A DNA stretch of 64,000 nucleotides from an uncultured Bacilli bacterium (GCA_934122275.1 CAKOWI010000007.1:1-64000); one strand, 5' to 3'; numbered from the stretch's first letter, positions 1-7,931 are shown. Numbers and translations are program-made. Notes: a model not told the origin generated them from the sequence alone.

Positions 1-46
1 ACCCCAATTGATTATAAAACTCAACTAGGGTTTAAATAATATTCTT

Positions 47-451
47 TTAGTGTCTACTTTTTATTGACAAGTTCATTAATGAATTGTTTCTTATTTTATC
101 TAGTATACTTTTATCATAAGAATAACATGGTGCAAAAATAGAATCACAAACAGATAGAAAAAGTTTTGGCTTAGCTTTTCTATAATCATCAAAAGAATTT
201 ATTTTTACCAGTTTAGCTTGTTTATCGTAAACAGCTATAGAAAGAAAAACTATATAATGTAATTTTTTTGATACTATGTTTTCAAATTCACTTTTACTAT
301 ACACTTTATCTTCAAACAAAAAATTTCCTGCTTTATCAAAAACTTCCCCCGATAAAATCAATATATTATCTGTATCATTTATAATATTAGATAATATTTT
401 ATGTATGAAATAATCATATCTGTTTAGAAGTTCAAAACTAACTCCAATCAT
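47..451 (-). CDS. Hypothetical protein, 134 aa
   Basis: Not recognised. The ATG is preceded by GGTGATAGT, a good ribosome binding site, so the start is credible. The protein is soluble-looking, mixed alpha/beta, rich in Asn, Lys, Ser and Ile, with no signal peptide, membrane segment or metal-binding motif. It lies next to the duplicated toxin-like loci but is not repeated with them. A hydrophobic stretch in the middle (residues 66-75) looks like a buried beta strand. Function unknown. Confidence 0.6.
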   Translation of the reverse strand: MIGVSFELLNRYDYFIHKILSNIINDTDNILILSGEVFDKAGNFLFEDKVYSKSEFENIVSKKLHYIVFLSIAVYDKQAKLVKINSFDDYRKAKPKLFLSVCDSIFAPCYSYDKSILDKIRNNSLMNLSIKSRH

Positions 452-526
452 ACTATCACCAGTAAAATATTAACACATTATCTTAAACAAATAAACAGAA
501 TAAACATATATTGCATATAAAAATAA

Positions 527-555
527 TTTACATAAAAGAAAAAATATTGTATAAT
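527..555 (+). promoter_or_regulatory. Sigma-A promoter of antisense RNA, copy 1
   Basis: TTTACA (527-532), 17-base spacer, TATAAT (550-555): a near-consensus vegetative promoter. It points away from every protein gene and towards the hairpin at 613-648, so it should make a short untranslated RNA starting near A562. Confidence 0.85.
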
Positions 556-561
556 TTAATT

Positions 562-650
562 AGAGGAAGCACTAAAACTTAAAGCTAGTTTCGTGTTTTC
601 CAGATTTGTGCAAAAAACACGACTATCCTTTTTGGTTAGCCGTGTTTTAT
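562..650 (+). ncRNA. Putative antitoxin RNA of Fst-like type I TA system, copy 1
   Basis: A roughly 90-nt transcript is predicted between the promoter at 527-555 and the hairpin at 613-648. No start codon with a ribosome binding site lies in it. Its 5' part (566-590) resembles the plus-strand sequence at 757-778, which is the 5' untranslated part of the opposing peptide mRNA. The RNA could therefore pair with that mRNA both at this repeat and at the shared terminator. This matches the RNA II design of par loci (family knowledge); that it represses the peptide is inference. Confidence 0.6.
613..648. terminator. Bidirectional terminator shared by convergent RNAs, copy 1
   Basis: AAAACACG (614-621) pairs with CGTGTTTT (641-648), with further pairing CTA/TAG and CC/GG around a T5 loop. 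A-runs on one side and T-runs on the other let it act on both strands, ending both the plus-strand RNA and the minus-strand peptide mRNA. Confidence 0.8.
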
Positions 651-724
651 TATATTATTAATAATACTATTATTAGTAATAGTAAGATGATTATTAGTTT
701 AAGAAATAAATTTTCTTTTCTCAT
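650..724 (-). CDS. Fst-like small hydrophobic toxin peptide, copy 1 (24 aa)
   Basis: The peptide begins MRKENLFLKL and continues as an unbroken run of Ile, Leu and Val to the end, followed by tandem TAA stops. The ATG is preceded by GGGGAG at 8 bases. A charged N-terminus and a single membrane-spanning helix fit type I toxins that insert into the membrane. It lacks the charged C-terminal tail of classical Fst, so the family link rests on locus architecture rather than sequence. Its promoter would be the TATAAT element read on the minus strand near 791-796; the -35 box is weak. Confidence 0.7.
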   Translation of the reverse strand: MRKENLFLKLIIILLLLIIVLLII

Positions 725-843
725 AAGCATCACTCCCCTTTTTATTTAGAAAAAAGGAAAACACTAACTAACCTATATTTTTAGTACTTCCAATTATATT
801 ATTATCTATGAATTAATATTTTCTTTGTTTTTTGATAAAATAA

Positions 844-872
844 TTTACATAAAAGAAAAAATATTGTATAAT
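844..872 (+). promoter_or_regulatory. Sigma-A promoter of antisense RNA, copy 2
   Basis: TTTACA (844-849), 17-base spacer, TATAAT (867-872), identical to copy 1. Expected start near A879. Confidence 0.85.
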
Positions 873-878
873 TTAATT

Positions 879-967
879 AGAGGAAGCACCAAAACTTAAA
901 GCTAGTTTCGTGTTTTCCAAGTTATTTTGTGAAACACGACTATCCTTTTTGGTTAGCCGTGTTTTAT
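879..967 (+). ncRNA. Putative antitoxin RNA of Fst-like type I TA system, copy 2
   Basis: Second copy of the predicted short RNA, ending at the hairpin 932-965. It differs from copy 1 mainly in the segment just before the terminator (around 919-931), which is what one would expect if the two antitoxins were diverging, although the 5' pairing segment is almost unchanged (one base, A575 versus C at 890). Confidence 0.6.
932..965. terminator. Bidirectional terminator, copy 2
   Basis: AAACACG (932-938) pairs with CGTGTTT (958-964) around an internal CTA/TAG, CC/GG stem and T5 loop, as in copy 1. Confidence 0.8.
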
Positions 968-1041
968 TATATTATTAATAATACTATTATTAGTAATAGT
1001 AAGATGATTATTAGTTTAAGAAATAAATTTTCTTTTCTCAT
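967..1041 (-). CDS. Fst-like small hydrophobic toxin peptide, copy 2 (24 aa)
   Basis: Identical amino-acid sequence to copy 1. In this copy the upstream ATG seen in copy 1 is changed (GTGATT), which fixes the start at the ATG before Arg-Lys-Glu-Asn. The ribosome binding site is GGGAGTG. The minus-strand TATAAT at 1110-1115 is the candidate -10 box for its mRNA. Confidence 0.7.
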   Translation of the reverse strand: MRKENLFLKLIIILLLLIIVLLII

Positions 1042-1161
1042 AATCACCACTCCCTTTTTATTTTAAAAAAAAGGAAAACACTAACTAACCTATATTTTTA
1101 GTACTTCCAATTATATTATTATCTATAGATTAGTATTTTCCTCGTTTTTCGGTGAAATAAA

Positions 1162-1488
1162 TTAGTTATTTACCATTTTATCTATGCCTCCGAATACTGA
1201 TGTAATTAACCATTTAAAACCCTTAGCAAAAGTATCAGAAGTATAAAGACCAAATGTAGAAATTTTATTGCTATAATTCTTTTTCATATTAACTATATAA
1301 TTTTCTACTTTTATTTCTTCACCATTTTTTACGTCCTCTTCAAACTGTTTTATTTTTTCTTGGGTAAGAGTTGCTTTTTTGTTATTTAAATCCTCATAAT
1401 AACCACCTTTTTGTGCCACATAAAGTACCATAAAGCTTAAAAAAAGTATCCATACAAATATGCGGTATAATTTTTTGTAACTTATCAT
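1162..1488 (-). CDS. Small membrane protein downstream of spoIIP (YqxA position)
   Basis: 108 aa. One N-terminal membrane segment (about residues 9-24), then a Lys/Glu-rich hydrophilic stretch and a C-terminal part with aromatic residues. It starts inside the SpoIIP stop codon (ATGA overlap), so the two are translationally coupled. In Bacillus the gene after gpr-spoIIP is yqxA (DUF3679), also a single-pass protein of about this size. The match here is by position and topology only; I could not confirm sequence homology. A role in sporulation is inference. Confidence 0.6.
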   Translation of the reverse strand: MISYKKLYRIFVWILFLSFMVLYVAQKGGYYEDLNNKKATLTQEKIKQFEEDVKNGEEIKVENYIVNMKKNYSNKISTFGLYTSDTFAKGFKWLITSVFGGIDKMVNN

Positions 1489-2399
1489 ACCATACCTCCA
1501 ATGTATTCTTTTATAGAAATATATATAATATCAATTGTACTTTCTACTTCCTCTTTAGTATTATCTGGACCACCCACTTCAATTAAAAACACGTTATCTG
1601 ATATATCTTGATTATATACTCCATTATATCCTTTACCACCATGACTTAATATTCCTCTTGATATTCCATTTACCTTACTATCAATTATTCTATTTAATTT
1701 TTCTGCATTATTTTTATTTGATGCATTATTAGGATTATCTGTTCCAACAACAAATAGTACTTTAGCATAACTTTTCCCGTTAAAAGTTATAGTACTTTTA
1801 CTCTTTCCAACAGAATCTCTATGTATGTCAAAAAAATACTTTATGGTATTATACTTTTCTTTAGCTTCGCTTAAATACTTTCTAGAACCTTGATATGATT
1901 TATAATACTTTAAATTATTCTCACTTAAAAATGCAGCGACACTCTTTTCTTCAAAGTAAGTTTCTATTCCTTCCTTATTTAATTTATCACTTAAAAGAAA
2001 GGCTGCATCATATACAGAATAATTATTATATTTCTCGCTTTCATGAGTATTATAAACATATATTATAGGATCATTATTATCAGGAATATCTTGAGTAGTG
2101 TTTTTTATGTATCCTGTTTTTTTTACCTTCTTATCTTTTTTTGGAACATAAATTGCATCTTTAACTTTTTCATTTAACAAATTAACTGGTTCGTTAACGT
2201 TTTTAACCAATTTGTTCTTTATATAATTATTAACATTGAATCTAATATAATCAACATTATTTGATAAAACACTAGATTTTGCTTTGTTTTTTGAAAGATA
2301 CATATATATAAATGCGTATGAAAAAAAGAAAAAGAATAAAAATGACATAAACAATCTTTTTTTCTTTTTCTTAATTTTTTTTGACTTAAATACTTTCAT
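1485..2399 (-). CDS. spoIIP: Stage II sporulation protein P (peptidoglycan amidase/endopeptidase)
   Basis: SpoIIP works with SpoIID and SpoIIM to degrade septal peptidoglycan during engulfment. The 304-aa form starts at the ATG with GGGTGA 5 bases upstream; a nine-codon longer reading lacks a ribosome binding site. A basic N-terminus and one membrane helix (about 11-31) are followed by a linker and the amidase_3-like domain. Recognisable family motifs are IYVYNTHESE, FFDIHRDS and FLIEVGGPDNTKEEV, holding the expected zinc ligands His and Glu. It lies 65 bases downstream of gpr on the same strand, as in Bacillus. Confidence 0.93.
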   Translation of the reverse strand: MKVFKSKKIKKKKKRLFMSFLFFFFFSYAFIYMYLSKNKAKSSVLSNNVDYIRFNVNNYIKNKLVKNVNEPVNLLNEKVKDAIYVPKKDKKVKKTGYIKNTTQDIPDNNDPIIYVYNTHESEKYNNYSVYDAAFLLSDKLNKEGIETYFEEKSVAAFLSENNLKYYKSYQGSRKYLSEAKEKYNTIKYFFDIHRDSVGKSKSTITFNGKSYAKVLFVVGTDNPNNASNKNNAEKLNRIIDSKVNGISRGILSHGGKGYNGVYNQDISDNVFLIEVGGPDNTKEEVESTIDIIYISIKEYIGGMV

Positions 2400-2464
2400 A
2401 TATATCACCCGTATTAAGAATATCACTTAATACTTAATATAAGTGTCGAAGTAAAGTATAAATT

Positions 2465-3475
2465 TTAAATATTATGAAGACTATTATTTATACCATAGCT
2501 TATAATGTCACTTAACTTTTCTATTACAAAATCAGCTTCTTTAGGACAAACCATTAAATTATATCCTATAGGAGTTAAAACCTCATAAGTTAGTTCTTTT
2601 AATTCTTCTTCATCTAGTAGTCCAACAAGTCCCAATAACGTTTTTCTATCATCATCAGTAATATTAATATCTTTATTAGCATAATTTATGTTTTTTGTTA
2701 AAAATTTTGAAACTTTCTTGTTTGATAGTTTCTTATTATAAGAATAATTTTTAATCATATAGTTTATCGTATCACACACAATTTGTGATGCTGATGTAAC
2801 AGTTGGAACTCCTATAGCTATAACAGGAATGTTTAGAGTTTCTTTAGATATTTCTTTTCTTTTATTACCTATACCACTACCAGGAGATATTCCAGTATCT
2901 GATATTTGTATACTTTTATTTACTCTTGATATAGAACTTGATGCTAAAGCATCTACTACAATTACTAAATCTGGTGAAATTTTATCTATTACTCCTTTTA
3001 TATAGTCACTAGTTTCAATGCCAGTTGTACCAGTTACACCTGGATAAAATGCTGATACATTTGAAAATTTATCTTCAACGTCTATGTTCATATCAAAAAA
3101 ATGACTTGTTACTATTATTTTATCAGACACAAGTGGTCCTAATGAATCTGGTGTAACTTTTATATTTCCAAGACCTACTATCACTGTTTTAAATTGCTTA
3201 TTAAATCCAATTTCATTTAGCATCTTTTTTAATTCGATTTTTAATACTTCTGAAACTTTCTTTTTATAATTATCATCCGTTATATCGTCAAACTCTAATG
3301 TTATATAAGTTCCCTTCTTTTTATTAATTACATTATTTTCATCAAGCTTGCATTTACTAATTTTTATGTTTGTATCTTCATATGTATAGTTATCATACTT
3401 TTCTTGTCTTTCATCTAATAAGTCTACAGCCATATCAGTTCTTACTTCATATTTACTTAAATCTATGTTATGCAT
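2465..3475 (-). CDS. gpr: GPR spore endopeptidase
   Basis: Germination protease that degrades small acid-soluble spore proteins after germination; family A25, an aspartic-type protease made as a zymogen in the forespore. The N-terminus NIDLSKYEVRTDMAVD matches the family propeptide region. VGLGN..VTPDSLGP and VIVVDALASSS contain the two conserved Asp residues. I prefer the ATG three codons inside the longest frame because AGGGTGA sits 6 bases before it (336 aa). Divergent from rpsT, as in Bacillus. Finding it implies SASP genes elsewhere in the genome. Confidence 0.93.
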   Translation of the reverse strand: MHNIDLSKYEVRTDMAVDLLDERQEKYDNYTYEDTNIKISKCKLDENNVINKKKGTYITLEFDDITDDNYKKKVSEVLKIELKKMLNEIGFNKQFKTVIVGLGNIKVTPDSLGPLVSDKIIVTSHFFDMNIDVEDKFSNVSAFYPGVTGTTGIETSDYIKGVIDKISPDLVIVVDALASSSISRVNKSIQISDTGISPGSGIGNKRKEISKETLNIPVIAIGVPTVTSASQIVCDTINYMIKNYSYNKKLSNKKVSKFLTKNINYANKDINITDDDRKTLLGLVGLLDEEELKELTYEVLTPIGYNLMVCPKEADFVIEKLSDIISYGINNSLHNI

Positions 3476-3578
3476 ATCTTTCACCCTTTATATTTTTACC
3501 AAAAAATATAAATATTATTGCTTTTTTATTTTTTTTTTGATAAACTATAAGAAGTTATATGCCCAGGAGGTGAAATTT

Positions 3579-3821
3579 ATGCCAAATATTAAAAGTGCTA
3601 AAAAAAGAGTTAAAGTAATAGAAGCTAAACATGAATCAAACATTGTTCCTAAAGGAGCTATGAAAACTGCCGTTAAAAAGGTTAGAAAAGAAGCTAATAC
3701 TGAAAACTTAAATATTGCTAATAAAAGAATTGATAAAGCTTGCAATAAAGGTATTATCACTAAAAATAAAGCAGCTCGTCTAAAATCAAATCTATCTAAA
3801 AAAGTAAATGAAGCGAAGTAA
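3579..3821 (+). CDS. rpsT: Ribosomal protein bS20
   Basis: 80 aa, very basic, starting MPNIKSAKKRVKV, the usual bS20 N-terminus; binds 16S rRNA in the small subunit. AGGAGG lies 8 bases before the ATG. It is divergent from gpr, an arrangement conserved with Bacillus, and ends in its own terminator. Confidence 0.96.
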   Translation: MPNIKSAKKRVKVIEAKHESNIVPKGAMKTAVKKVRKEANTENLNIANKRIDKACNKGIITKNKAARLKSNLSKKVNEAK

Positions 3822-3837
3822 TTATACTTCTTTTTTT
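3815..3837 (+). terminator. rpsT terminator
   Basis: GAAGTA / TACTTC stem with ATTA loop followed by seven T; it overlaps the stop codon. Confidence 0.85.
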
Positions 3838-3879
3838 ATTTATTAATATATATGTGTTATAATTAAGTAGGTGATTAAT

Positions 3880-4803
3880 TTGAAAAAGATGTTTAAGACT
3901 GGTCTTTCTGTTATAGTATTTGTAATTATTGGATATTTAATTTATGATAACTATTATTTTATAATAAATAAAATTGATCAAGTTACAATGAAATACTTTA
4001 AACATGAACAAAAACAAGATTTAAAAGATAATTCATATAGAAAAAAGACTAATTATGAATATTTAAAGGTTAATAATAATACTGATATAAAAAATTATGA
4101 CGATTTAAAAAATGCCATATATACGTATTTAGATGCAGGTTGGAATACATATAACATATTATGTAATTCAAATTATGTAAATTGTATTGATGATGCTAAA
4201 GAAATAATACAAAATAATAGTTATTTAACTGATATTAGTAATTTCGTTCATCCATATAATACATTTAAGAAAGTTAATGCTACGTTTACTTCATCTGGAA
4301 AAATAACATTAAATAGAAAAAATAAGTATACAAATGAGCAAATTAGTCAAATAAATAGTAAGATTGATGAAATTTATAATAATAATTATAATCCAAATGC
4401 TAGTTTAAGAGAAAATATTAAGATATTTCATGATTATATAGTTAATAATACTACTTATGATAAAAATAATACTTCAGGTGACTCTAGTATACCTTCTAGT
4501 ACAGCATATGGTGTTCTATTTAATGGAAGTGGTATATGTTCTGGATATACTGATACTATGGCATTATTTTTAGAAAAACTTAAAGTACCTAACTATAGAG
4601 TATCTTCTCCTTCACATGTTTGGAATTTAGCTTACGTAGACAATAGCTGGCTTCATATTGATCTTACATGGGATGATCCAGTAACTAGTGATAATTCTAA
4701 TGTTATGAGTGATAAATATTTCTTAATTTCTACTAGTGAATTAAAAAGTTTAAATGATGGTGAACATGAATTTGATGATAATATCTATATAGAAGCAAAG
4801 TAA
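3880..4803 (+). CDS. Membrane-anchored transglutaminase-like protein
   Basis: 307 aa from a TTG start placed 5 bases after AGGTGA. One N-terminal membrane helix (about 4-24), then an extracellular region of low complexity and a transglutaminase-core domain in the last 130 residues. The catalytic triad is visible: Cys in SGICSGYTD, His in SPSHVWNLAY and Asp in WLHIDLTWDDP. Bacterial proteins of this class act on proteins or peptidoglycan at the cell surface, as transglutaminases or as proteases. The substrate is unknown. Monocistronic, with a bidirectional terminator. Confidence 0.85.
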   Translation: MKKMFKTGLSVIVFVIIGYLIYDNYYFIINKIDQVTMKYFKHEQKQDLKDNSYRKKTNYEYLKVNNNTDIKNYDDLKNAIYTYLDAGWNTYNILCNSNYVNCIDDAKEIIQNNSYLTDISNFVHPYNTFKKVNATFTSSGKITLNRKNKYTNEQISQINSKIDEIYNNNYNPNASLRENIKIFHDYIVNNTTYDKNNTSGDSSIPSSTAYGVLFNGSGICSGYTDTMALFLEKLKVPNYRVSSPSHVWNLAYVDNSWLHIDLTWDDPVTSDNSNVMSDKYFLISTSELKSLNDGEHEFDDNIYIEAK

Positions 4804-4834
4804 AAGAACTAATATAATTTTTATTAGTTCTTTT
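4802..4834. terminator. Bidirectional terminator
   Basis: AAAAGAACTAATA pairs with TATTAGTTCTTTT; serves the transglutaminase-like gene and the opposing operon that ends at 4840. Confidence 0.85.
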
Positions 4835-4839
4835 AAATT

Positions 4840-5022
4840 TTACTTAAATAAGTTTTGTATACTTGCTTTTATCATATTTATGATATTAGGATTTACTACA
4901 GTTACCACACAAAGTGATAATAACAAAAGTAATATTATTACAATTATAGTAAAACTAATATTAGCTGTTCTCATTGTTTCAATGTCTATTTTAGACGGTC
5001 TACCCACTTTTTTTCTACTCAC
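4840..5022 (-). CDS. Small single-pass membrane protein, 60 aa
   Basis: Starts MSRKKVGRPSKID, a basic cytoplasmic head resembling an AT-hook-like GRP core, then one strongly hydrophobic helix (about 24-43) and a short amphipathic tail. It follows miaA by 36 bases on the same strand and probably shares its mRNA. Ribosome binding site AGGTGATATAAAGTG. Function unknown. Confidence 0.65.
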   Translation of the reverse strand: MSRKKVGRPSKIDIETMRTANISFTIIVIILLLLLSLCVVTVVNPNIINMIKASIQNLFK

Positions 5023-5058
5023 TTTATATCACCTATAATAATATTAACAAATTAATTA

Positions 5059-5919
5059 TTAATTTTCAATATAACTTATCACATCGCTTATTGTTTTTTC
5101 AAAATTATTTACATCTACATTAAACCACTTTACATTTAGTTGATGATTAAAAAATGTATACTGTCTTTTAGCATAATTTCTACTTCTTTGTTTTATTAAA
5201 TTAATGCAATCTTCTAAACTACTTTTTCCTTCAAAATACGGATACAATTCTTTATAAGCTATTGCAGTATTAATTGCTTTGCTATGAATATTATTGTTAT
5301 AAAAATACCTAGCTTCATCTAAAAGACCATCATAAATCATTTTATCTACCCTACTATTTATAACATCATAAAGCTCATTTCTAGGTCTTGTAAGTCCTAT
5401 TATTTTAACATCATAGAGTAATTTATTTGACACTACTTTATCATTGGTTTTATGATTATTTAAATAACTTTCTAATCTTTGTCTATTATTTTTATGTATT
5501 TTTGTATCTTTATCTATTTTTAAGACCATATCATATAATTCATCATTAGAAAATTTAGTGTAGTCATTTTTTTTGCCATTTTCTCTAAATTCATAGTTGT
5601 ATAACAACGCTTTTAAGTATAACCCGGTACCACCTACAATGACCACGTTTTTCTTTTTCTTAATTAAGTTATCTAAAATATTTCTAGCATCTTTTTGATA
5701 ATCATATACAGAATAATCATCTTGCACATCTTTAATATCTATCATATGATGTACTATGTTTTCTTTTTCTTGTTCTGTAACTTTTGCAGTACCTATGTCC
5801 ATTTTTCTATATATTTGCATACTATCGCAGCTAATTATTTCTGCATTATATCTTTTTGCTAAAGAAACAGACATTTTTGTTTTTCCTACACCTGTCGGAC
5901 CTACTATTGCTATTATCAT
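5059..5919 (-). CDS. miaA: tRNA dimethylallyltransferase
   Basis: Transfers the dimethylallyl group to N6 of A37 in tRNAs reading UNN codons. The P-loop GPTGVGKT is at the N-terminus. The family motifs SCDSMQIYRKMDIGTAK and VVIVGGTGLYLKALL are present, as is the C-terminal KQRSRNYAKRQYTFFNH region. 286 aa, normal for the family. The ATG before Ile-Ile-Ala-Ile is preferred over a GTG three codons earlier; both lie after AGG. Confidence 0.95.
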   Translation of the reverse strand: MIIAIVGPTGVGKTKMSVSLAKRYNAEIISCDSMQIYRKMDIGTAKVTEQEKENIVHHMIDIKDVQDDYSVYDYQKDARNILDNLIKKKKNVVIVGGTGLYLKALLYNYEFRENGKKNDYTKFSNDELYDMVLKIDKDTKIHKNNRQRLESYLNNHKTNDKVVSNKLLYDVKIIGLTRPRNELYDVINSRVDKMIYDGLLDEARYFYNNNIHSKAINTAIAYKELYPYFEGKSSLEDCINLIKQRSRNYAKRQYTFFNHQLNVKWFNVDVNNFEKTISDVISYIEN

Positions 5920-6015
5920 AATAATCACAACCTTTAATACATTTAATTATAATATAAATAGACTATAATGTCACTTTATTTTTATTGTATATTAAGATAC
6001 ATATATACGCTATTC

Positions 6016-7122
6016 TTACTTTTTATTTACCATAACAAGTGGTACATAAACTTCATCTTCTGTAATACCAGCATGTGATGACTTAAACTTTTCATGCTTA
6101 TCACTATATCTAATTGCTTTATCACTTATAGCGATTGCCATATAGTCTCCTATTCCATCTTTAAATAGTTGGTTTTCTATTCCATCACCAAATACTTTAT
6201 TTTTAATTATTTCTTCTTTATTAAGTAGTAAAAAATCATCTTTTATTACTTTTTTTATTTCTTTTTCGAATTCTTTTTCTTTGCCTTCTTTTAGCCTAAA
6301 AGATGCAGCTCGTGAATCAATACCTGTTGTTCCTTTTAATAAATTTATAATACTTGGATAATCGGTTAACGTAATCCAATCACTTATATTTATATGTCCA
6401 TGATCTGCAATCATGATTACGAGTGAATCGTTAACTCTATTACATAACTCTTCAAATTTCTTATCTATTAATTTGAACTTTTCTTTAGCATAGGTACTAT
6501 CTGTCCCGTATTCATGCATGATACCATCTGGATCATCATAATATGCATAAATATAGTTTTTCTTATCATTTTTGGTTATTTCTACTATATTATCATTCAT
6601 TTCATCGATATCTTTATATGAAACACTTCCAAACGGTGATACACCACTTCCTAAACATCCATCTATCTTTGAAATCTTCTTCATAACACTAACTGTTTTA
6701 AGAATATTTTTAGTTCCTGGATAATCTTCTATTTTTGCACCACTTTCTTTTTCACAATTTAAAAATAGTGTTACAACAGAATCATATTTTTTCATGTACA
6801 TATCCCAGCCAAGCCAGCCGTGTTCTACTGGACTAAGTCCAGTTATTACACTAGTAGTTGCAGCTGTTGTTGTAGGTGGAAATACACTTGATATCTTACA
6901 TTTTAAATTTTTATTTAAGAATGGAGTTATATCCTTGTTTTTCTTTAATATGTTATAACCAAATCCATCATATAAAACAACTATTATATTTTTATAATCA
7001 TTTTTTAAAGCTTCATCAACCATTTTTAATGTTTTTCTCTTATTTTCTATTCCATAATAATTTTCTATAGAACTTATTAAACTAAGTAAACTATTATCAT
7101 AATCTGGATAAATATATTTCAT
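6016..7122 (-). CDS. Alkaline-phosphatase-superfamily phosphodiesterase/pyrophosphatase-like protein
   Basis: 368 aa. VVLYDGFGYN, SVFPPTTTAATTS, GLSPVEHGWLGWD, YDDPDGIMHEYG and IADHGH match the metal-binding and nucleophile positions (Thr in PPTTTA) of type I phosphodiesterase/nucleotide pyrophosphatases. Two divalent metals would be held by Asp and His of these motifs. No signal peptide is present, so it appears cytoplasmic. The start is the ATG with AAAGGTGA 5 bases upstream. The real substrate cannot be told from sequence. Confidence 0.85.
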   Translation of the reverse strand: MKYIYPDYDNSLLSLISSIENYYGIENKRKTLKMVDEALKNDYKNIIVVLYDGFGYNILKKNKDITPFLNKNLKCKISSVFPPTTTAATTSVITGLSPVEHGWLGWDMYMKKYDSVVTLFLNCEKESGAKIEDYPGTKNILKTVSVMKKISKIDGCLGSGVSPFGSVSYKDIDEMNDNIVEITKNDKKNYIYAYYDDPDGIMHEYGTDSTYAKEKFKLIDKKFEELCNRVNDSLVIMIADHGHINISDWITLTDYPSIINLLKGTTGIDSRAASFRLKEGKEKEFEKEIKKVIKDDFLLLNKEEIIKNKVFGDGIENQLFKDGIGDYMAIAISDKAIRYSDKHEKFKSSHAGITEDEVYVPLVMVNKK

Positions 7123-7143
7123 TTTAATCACCTTTTCTTTCTT

Positions 7144-7696
7144 TTATACTCTAACTACTTTCTTAAAATCATCTTTAAGTATTTCCATCTCAATTATATC
7201 ATAATATTTCCCGTTCAAAAAATACGCTTCATGTCTTCTGACATATTCTTTAAACCCTATTTTTTTATAACAATTATTCGCTCTTTCATTAAACTGAAAT
7301 ACACATAAATTAATATTGTGCATATTTTGAAAATTAAATGCATAATTTAAGAGTAAATCTAATGCTTCTGCACCATAACCCTTATTTCTATTTTCTTCAT
7401 CACCAAGAAAAATTTCAACAGTAAACCTTCTATTTATTCTATCTATTTTCATCAATGAACAATTACCTATGAGTTCATCTGTTTTAATATCTACAATTGC
7501 AAAGTTTACATTTCCATTTTTTAAAGCATTAGTAATCCATTCTTTTTCCCCTTCTATGGAAGTGATAATAACTGTACTACTCAATGCATCAGTTACATTT
7601 CTATCATTCATCCAAATAGTATATTTTTCAGCATCTAAAATATTCATTGGTGATAAATATAATCTTTTTTCCTTCAAATTTTTTAAAGTATTTCAT
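7144..7696 (-). CDS. GNAT (RimJ/RimL-type) N-acetyltransferase with apparent frameshift near the start
   Basis: The main frame reads from 7677 and has a full acetyltransferase fold: GNCSLMKID, EIFLGDEENRNKGYGAEAL (acetyl-CoA loop) and NFQNMHNINLCVFQFNERAN. It has no ribosome binding site at its first possible start. Upstream, an ATG at 7696 with GGAG 6 bases before it encodes MKYFKKFEGK in another frame. Removing one A from the A6 run (plus-strand T6 at 7665-7670) would join the two as MKYFKKFEGKRLYLSPMN, the usual N-terminus of these enzymes. So the gene is broken by one base, misassembled, or rescued by slippage. Substrate unknown. Confidence 0.75.
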
Positions 7697-7733
7697 AGGT
7701 TTCTCCTCTCTTATTTTATAAGCAACAAGCAAA

Positions 7734-7770
7734 AAGCACGCAAGTCACTTATTATAGTGACTCCGTGCTT
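7734..7770 (-). terminator. Strong hairpin with U-tract, leader terminator or attenuator before the acetyltransferase
   Basis: AAGCACG pairs with CGTGCTT and, nested inside, AGTCACT pairs with AGTGACT; on the minus strand it ends in TTTTT. It lies between a minus-strand promoter (7846-7874) and the acetyltransferase start at 7696, so a transcript from that promoter would meet it before reaching the gene. Confidence 0.6.
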
Positions 7771-7845
7771 CATTAAAGTACGTGTAGGTTTTTTTACCCT
7801 TTGAGGCTAGATGTAATATCACACTCAAACTCACTTGTTATTAAT

Positions 7846-7874
7846 AAAATAACAGTTTTAATTTTAGCTGTCAA
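7846..7874 (-). promoter_or_regulatory. Minus-strand sigma-A promoter upstream of hairpin leader
   Basis: TTGACA (read from 7874 to 7869), 17-base spacer, TATTTT (7851 to 7846). It gives a leader of about 145 bases before the acetyltransferase. No known riboswitch or T-box core motif was recognised in the leader. Confidence 0.6.
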
Positions 7875-7931
7875 GTATTAATTTTAATTTTTTTCTTCCA
7901 GAGCGACCTAATAGTTTGATAATTCTCTAAT

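Larger units (their letters stand above)
521..1150. repeat. 317-bp tandem duplication of a small RNA/peptide locus
   Basis: Two head-to-tail copies, about 521-837 and 838-1150, with equivalent sites offset by 317 bases (plus-strand promoter 527 and 844; peptide start 724 and 1041). The encoded 24-residue peptide is identical in both. Differences are scattered in the leader between the peptide and its promoter and in the loop before the terminator (around 601-612 versus 919-931). Each copy holds a plus-strand promoter, a bidirectional terminator and a minus-strand mini-gene. Confidence 0.9.

Noticed and set aside
521..1150. CRISPR array or insertion-sequence remnant
   Set aside because: Only two long copies, no spacers, no transposase and no inverted ends; promoter, hairpin and mini-gene explain the sequence.
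7770..7860. T-box or amino-acid riboswitch in the leader of the acetyltransferase
   Set aside because: The GGGTGGNACCGCG antiterminator element and a specifier loop are not present.
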